Positions 62,278 through 64,000 of a stretch of 64,000 nucleotides of DNA are shown piece after piece; position 1 is the first letter of the stretch, and each line of letters opens with the position of its first letter. The notes under the pieces were generated by a model. It was given only the letters and a program-made list of their open reading frames with translations, had not been told where the DNA came from and did not search any database. Origin of the DNA: CAWIHK01 sp963835935 (GTDB lineage Bacteria; Bacteroidota; Ignavibacteria; UBA10030; CAVZMI01). A program made the position numbers and the translations under genes. The stretch spans positions 62,001 through 126,000 of the forward strand of contig CAWIHK010000005.1 of NCBI GenBank assembly GCA_963835935.1, given 5' to 3'.

Positions 62278-64000
62278 ATGAACGATCGATTCCGAAAGAG
62301 TATGAGAAAAAACGTACTGTCTATTTCCATCCTTCTCCTTCTTACGCTTCATTATTTCCCAACACACGCACAAGACACAAAAGAAAATGCCGATTATAAG
62401 CTCGCGTTAAATTTATACAAAGATCAATTATTCGACCTTGCTGTCGAGCAGTTTCGCCAGTTTGTTTCTGCATATCCGAACACCGAGCAAGGTATCGAAG
62501 CCCGTTATAATATCGGTCTATGTTTGATGAATTTGAAAAAGTTCGATGAGGCTCGGATACAATTCCAGAACTTCGCAGTAAATTATCCGCAGCACCCGAA
62601 AGCGGCTGAAGCGTGGTGGAATGTGGGTGAAGCGTATGTTGCATTAGGAAACTCAGCCGAAGCGGCCTCGGCGTTTGAACGATTGAAAGTATTTAATCCT
62701 ACAAGCAAACTCGCGCCCGATGCATTGCTTCGAGCCGGCACATATTTCCAAAAAGCCGGCGATCTCGACAATGCAAAAAAAGTTCTGCGCGCAATCATTC
62801 AGGAATATACAACCAGTCAATCGGTTCTTACAGCCAGATTACGTTATGCGGAAATTCTCATTCAGGAAAAAAACGCTGAGCCGGCACGAATTGAACTCCG
62901 CAAAATTATTGATGGGCCGGTTGCTTCATTAAAACCGGAAGCCCTTGTTCTTCTCGGAACTCTGGAATTCAATGAAGGAAAATTTCCAGAAGCCGAAAAA
63001 TATTTTCGCAAAGTGATGGCTCTCGATAAAAAAGGCTCACGGGCATCTTCCGCCGCCGTCAAACTTGCAATGCTCTATCGCGAACAAGGGAATGTTTCCG
63101 GCGCAGTTGAATTATTAAAGCCGGTAATTTCCGATTCGTCGATTACAGATACATCTTTGTTCCAAACGGCGCTAATTGAATATGGCGAGATGTCGCTTCG
63201 ACAGCATGACGAGCGGGCGGCATTGGTATCATTTAATTTATTTTTGAAGAAATTTCCTGGAAGTCCTTTACTCTCATCGGTACTTTTATCGTCAGCAAGG
63301 GCAGAAGAATTTGCCGGCAACCTCGCGGGAGCAGCCGCGGATCTTCAGCGAATTATTTCCGTATTACGCAGTTCAATCGAAAGCCGCGTCGCTTTCATCA
63401 AACTTGCGAAAATCGCCGAAGAACAAAAACGGTATCATGACGCGCTGAATTATTACCAACAATTTTCCACACTGTATCCGGATGACGGCGGAACGCCTCT
63501 CGCTCTTTTTTCTGCGGCAAAAATTGCAGAGAATCAATTTCATGATTTTTCAATTGCGCAGAAGTTTTATGATGAGATCACTGTCAAGTACCACACATCG
63601 GATCTCATCGATGATGCGCTTCTCGGTGAAGCACGATGCATGGAATCGACTCAGAACCTAACCAAAGCCATCGACGACTACAAGGAAGTCCTCCGTCTAT
63701 ATCCATCCACCGATTCCGCTATGGTACTTGTCCGCCATATCGATTCGCTCGAATTATACGCACTGAAGAATCCAGATTTGGGAATCCAAAGACTCTCACA
63801 AATCGTTGCGGATATCATTCAGCAAAAACCGCGCGGTGAAGATGCGAGAAAACTTGCCGATGTTTATTTTTATGATTTCAAAGATTTTAAATCGGCGGCA
63901 CAACAGTATTCCGCCGCGCTCGCAATCGGCTTTACCGACACCACAGCGGTTGAAGCAGTATCATTCCAACGGGCAAAAGCATTGCAACTGCTTGCCGCCG
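62278..64000 (+). CDS. Secreted tetratricopeptide-repeat protein, 3' end outside the window
   Basis: The frame starts ATG 62278 and stays open to the right edge (574 codons visible). After a short basic start, a signal peptide (MRKNVLSISILLLLTLHYFP, from the internal ATG 62302) ends near HAQD. TPR units follow throughout: NLYKDQLFDLAVEQFRQFVS, ARYNIGLCLMNLKKFDEARI, AEAWWNVGEAYVALGNSAEA and many more, in the style of periplasmic TPR proteins of the YbgF/BamD type. Such proteins assemble envelope complexes. The start could be 62278 or 62302; the second puts the signal peptide first. Confidence 0.82.
   Translation, partial: MNDRFRKSMRKNVLSISILLLLTLHYFPTHAQDTKENADYKLALNLYKDQLFDLAVEQFRQFVSAYPNTEQGIEARYNIGLCLMNLKKFDEARIQFQNFAVNYPQHPKAAEAWWNVGEAYVALGNSAEAASAFERLKVFNPTSKLAPDALLRAGTYFQKAGDLDNAKKVLRAIIQEYTTSQSVLTARLRYAEILIQEKNAEPARIELRKIIDGPVASLKPEALVLLGTLEFNEGKFPEAEKYFRKVMALDKKGSRASSAAVKLAMLYREQGNVSGAVELLKPVISDSSITDTSLFQTALIEYGEMSLRQHDERAALVSFNLFLKKFPGSPLLSSVLLSSARAEEFAGNLAGAAADLQRIISVLRSSIESRVAFIKLAKIAEEQKRYHDALNYYQQFSTLYPDDGGTPLALFSAAKIAENQFHDFSIAQKFYDEITVKYHTSDLIDDALLGEARCMESTQNLTKAIDDYKEVLRLYPSTDSAMVLVRHIDSLELYALKNPDLGIQRLSQIVADIIQQKPRGEDARKLADVYFYDFKDFKSAAQQYSAALAIGFTDTTAVEAVSFQRAKALQLLAA

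Overview
The window looks like chromosome of a Chlorobiota/Ignavibacteria-type bacterium or a close relative in the FCB group. The main clues are a secreted protein ending in a type IX secretion (T9SS) sorting domain with the SYPNPFNPTTTINY motif, lipoproteins with a Cys lipobox, leucine-rich-repeat and beta-solenoid surface proteins, and housekeeping genes of that flavour. This assignment is inference; there is no rRNA or tRNA gene in the window.

Layout. 1-3305: ATP synthase genes atpF (3' part), atpH, atpA, atpG. 3375-9412: a membrane J-domain protein on the minus strand, then a plus-strand run of small metabolic and repair genes (HAD hydrolase, GNAT, tautomerase, DedA, AlkD-like, HypE). 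9569-10709: a Panacea-type antitoxin with a probable toxin, behind a near-consensus promoter and bounded by an IS1 remnant. 11135-16772: a tightly packed run tilS-hpt-ftsH-polyprenol kinase-like-hisG. 16952-19594: motA, motB and a metal/cobalamin-binding lipoprotein.

19595-30543 is an accessory region with four mobile elements: an IS4-family element carrying a small regulator-like gene, an IS1634-family element flanked by 111-112 bp direct repeats, a 119-bp MITE-like element, and an intact ISL3 element with an 8-bp target duplication. Between them lie a Gfo/Idh/MocA oxidoreductase and an uncharacterised DUF2589 operon whose last gene appears frameshifted. 30544-38438 returns to ordinary genes (GlcG-like, SixA-like phosphatase, response regulator, AddB-like nuclease, DUF4139, aldo/keto reductase-like).

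38639-42071 is an AT-rich three-gene cassette: a membrane-anchored protein, a methyltransferase-Nudix fusion, and a histidine phosphatase-like/alpha-beta hydrolase fusion whose start overlaps the previous gene. I consider it the best candidate for an undescribed system. 42233-49472 holds a DUF2971 gene, a 46-residue lipoprotein overlapping a transglutaminase-like gene, a hydrolase, a CPBP protease and a PhzF-DUF2867-methyltransferase operon.

49527-61887 is mostly minus strand: a seven-repeat SANT/Myb-like DNA-binding protein, a membrane protein, a 1340-residue caspase-like/beta-solenoid protein with a T9SS tail, two paralogous LRR lipoproteins, and a third LRR copy reduced to a chimera and split by an IS5-family element. 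The window ends inside a TPR protein gene. Palindromic repeats with variable cores occur in at least four copies.
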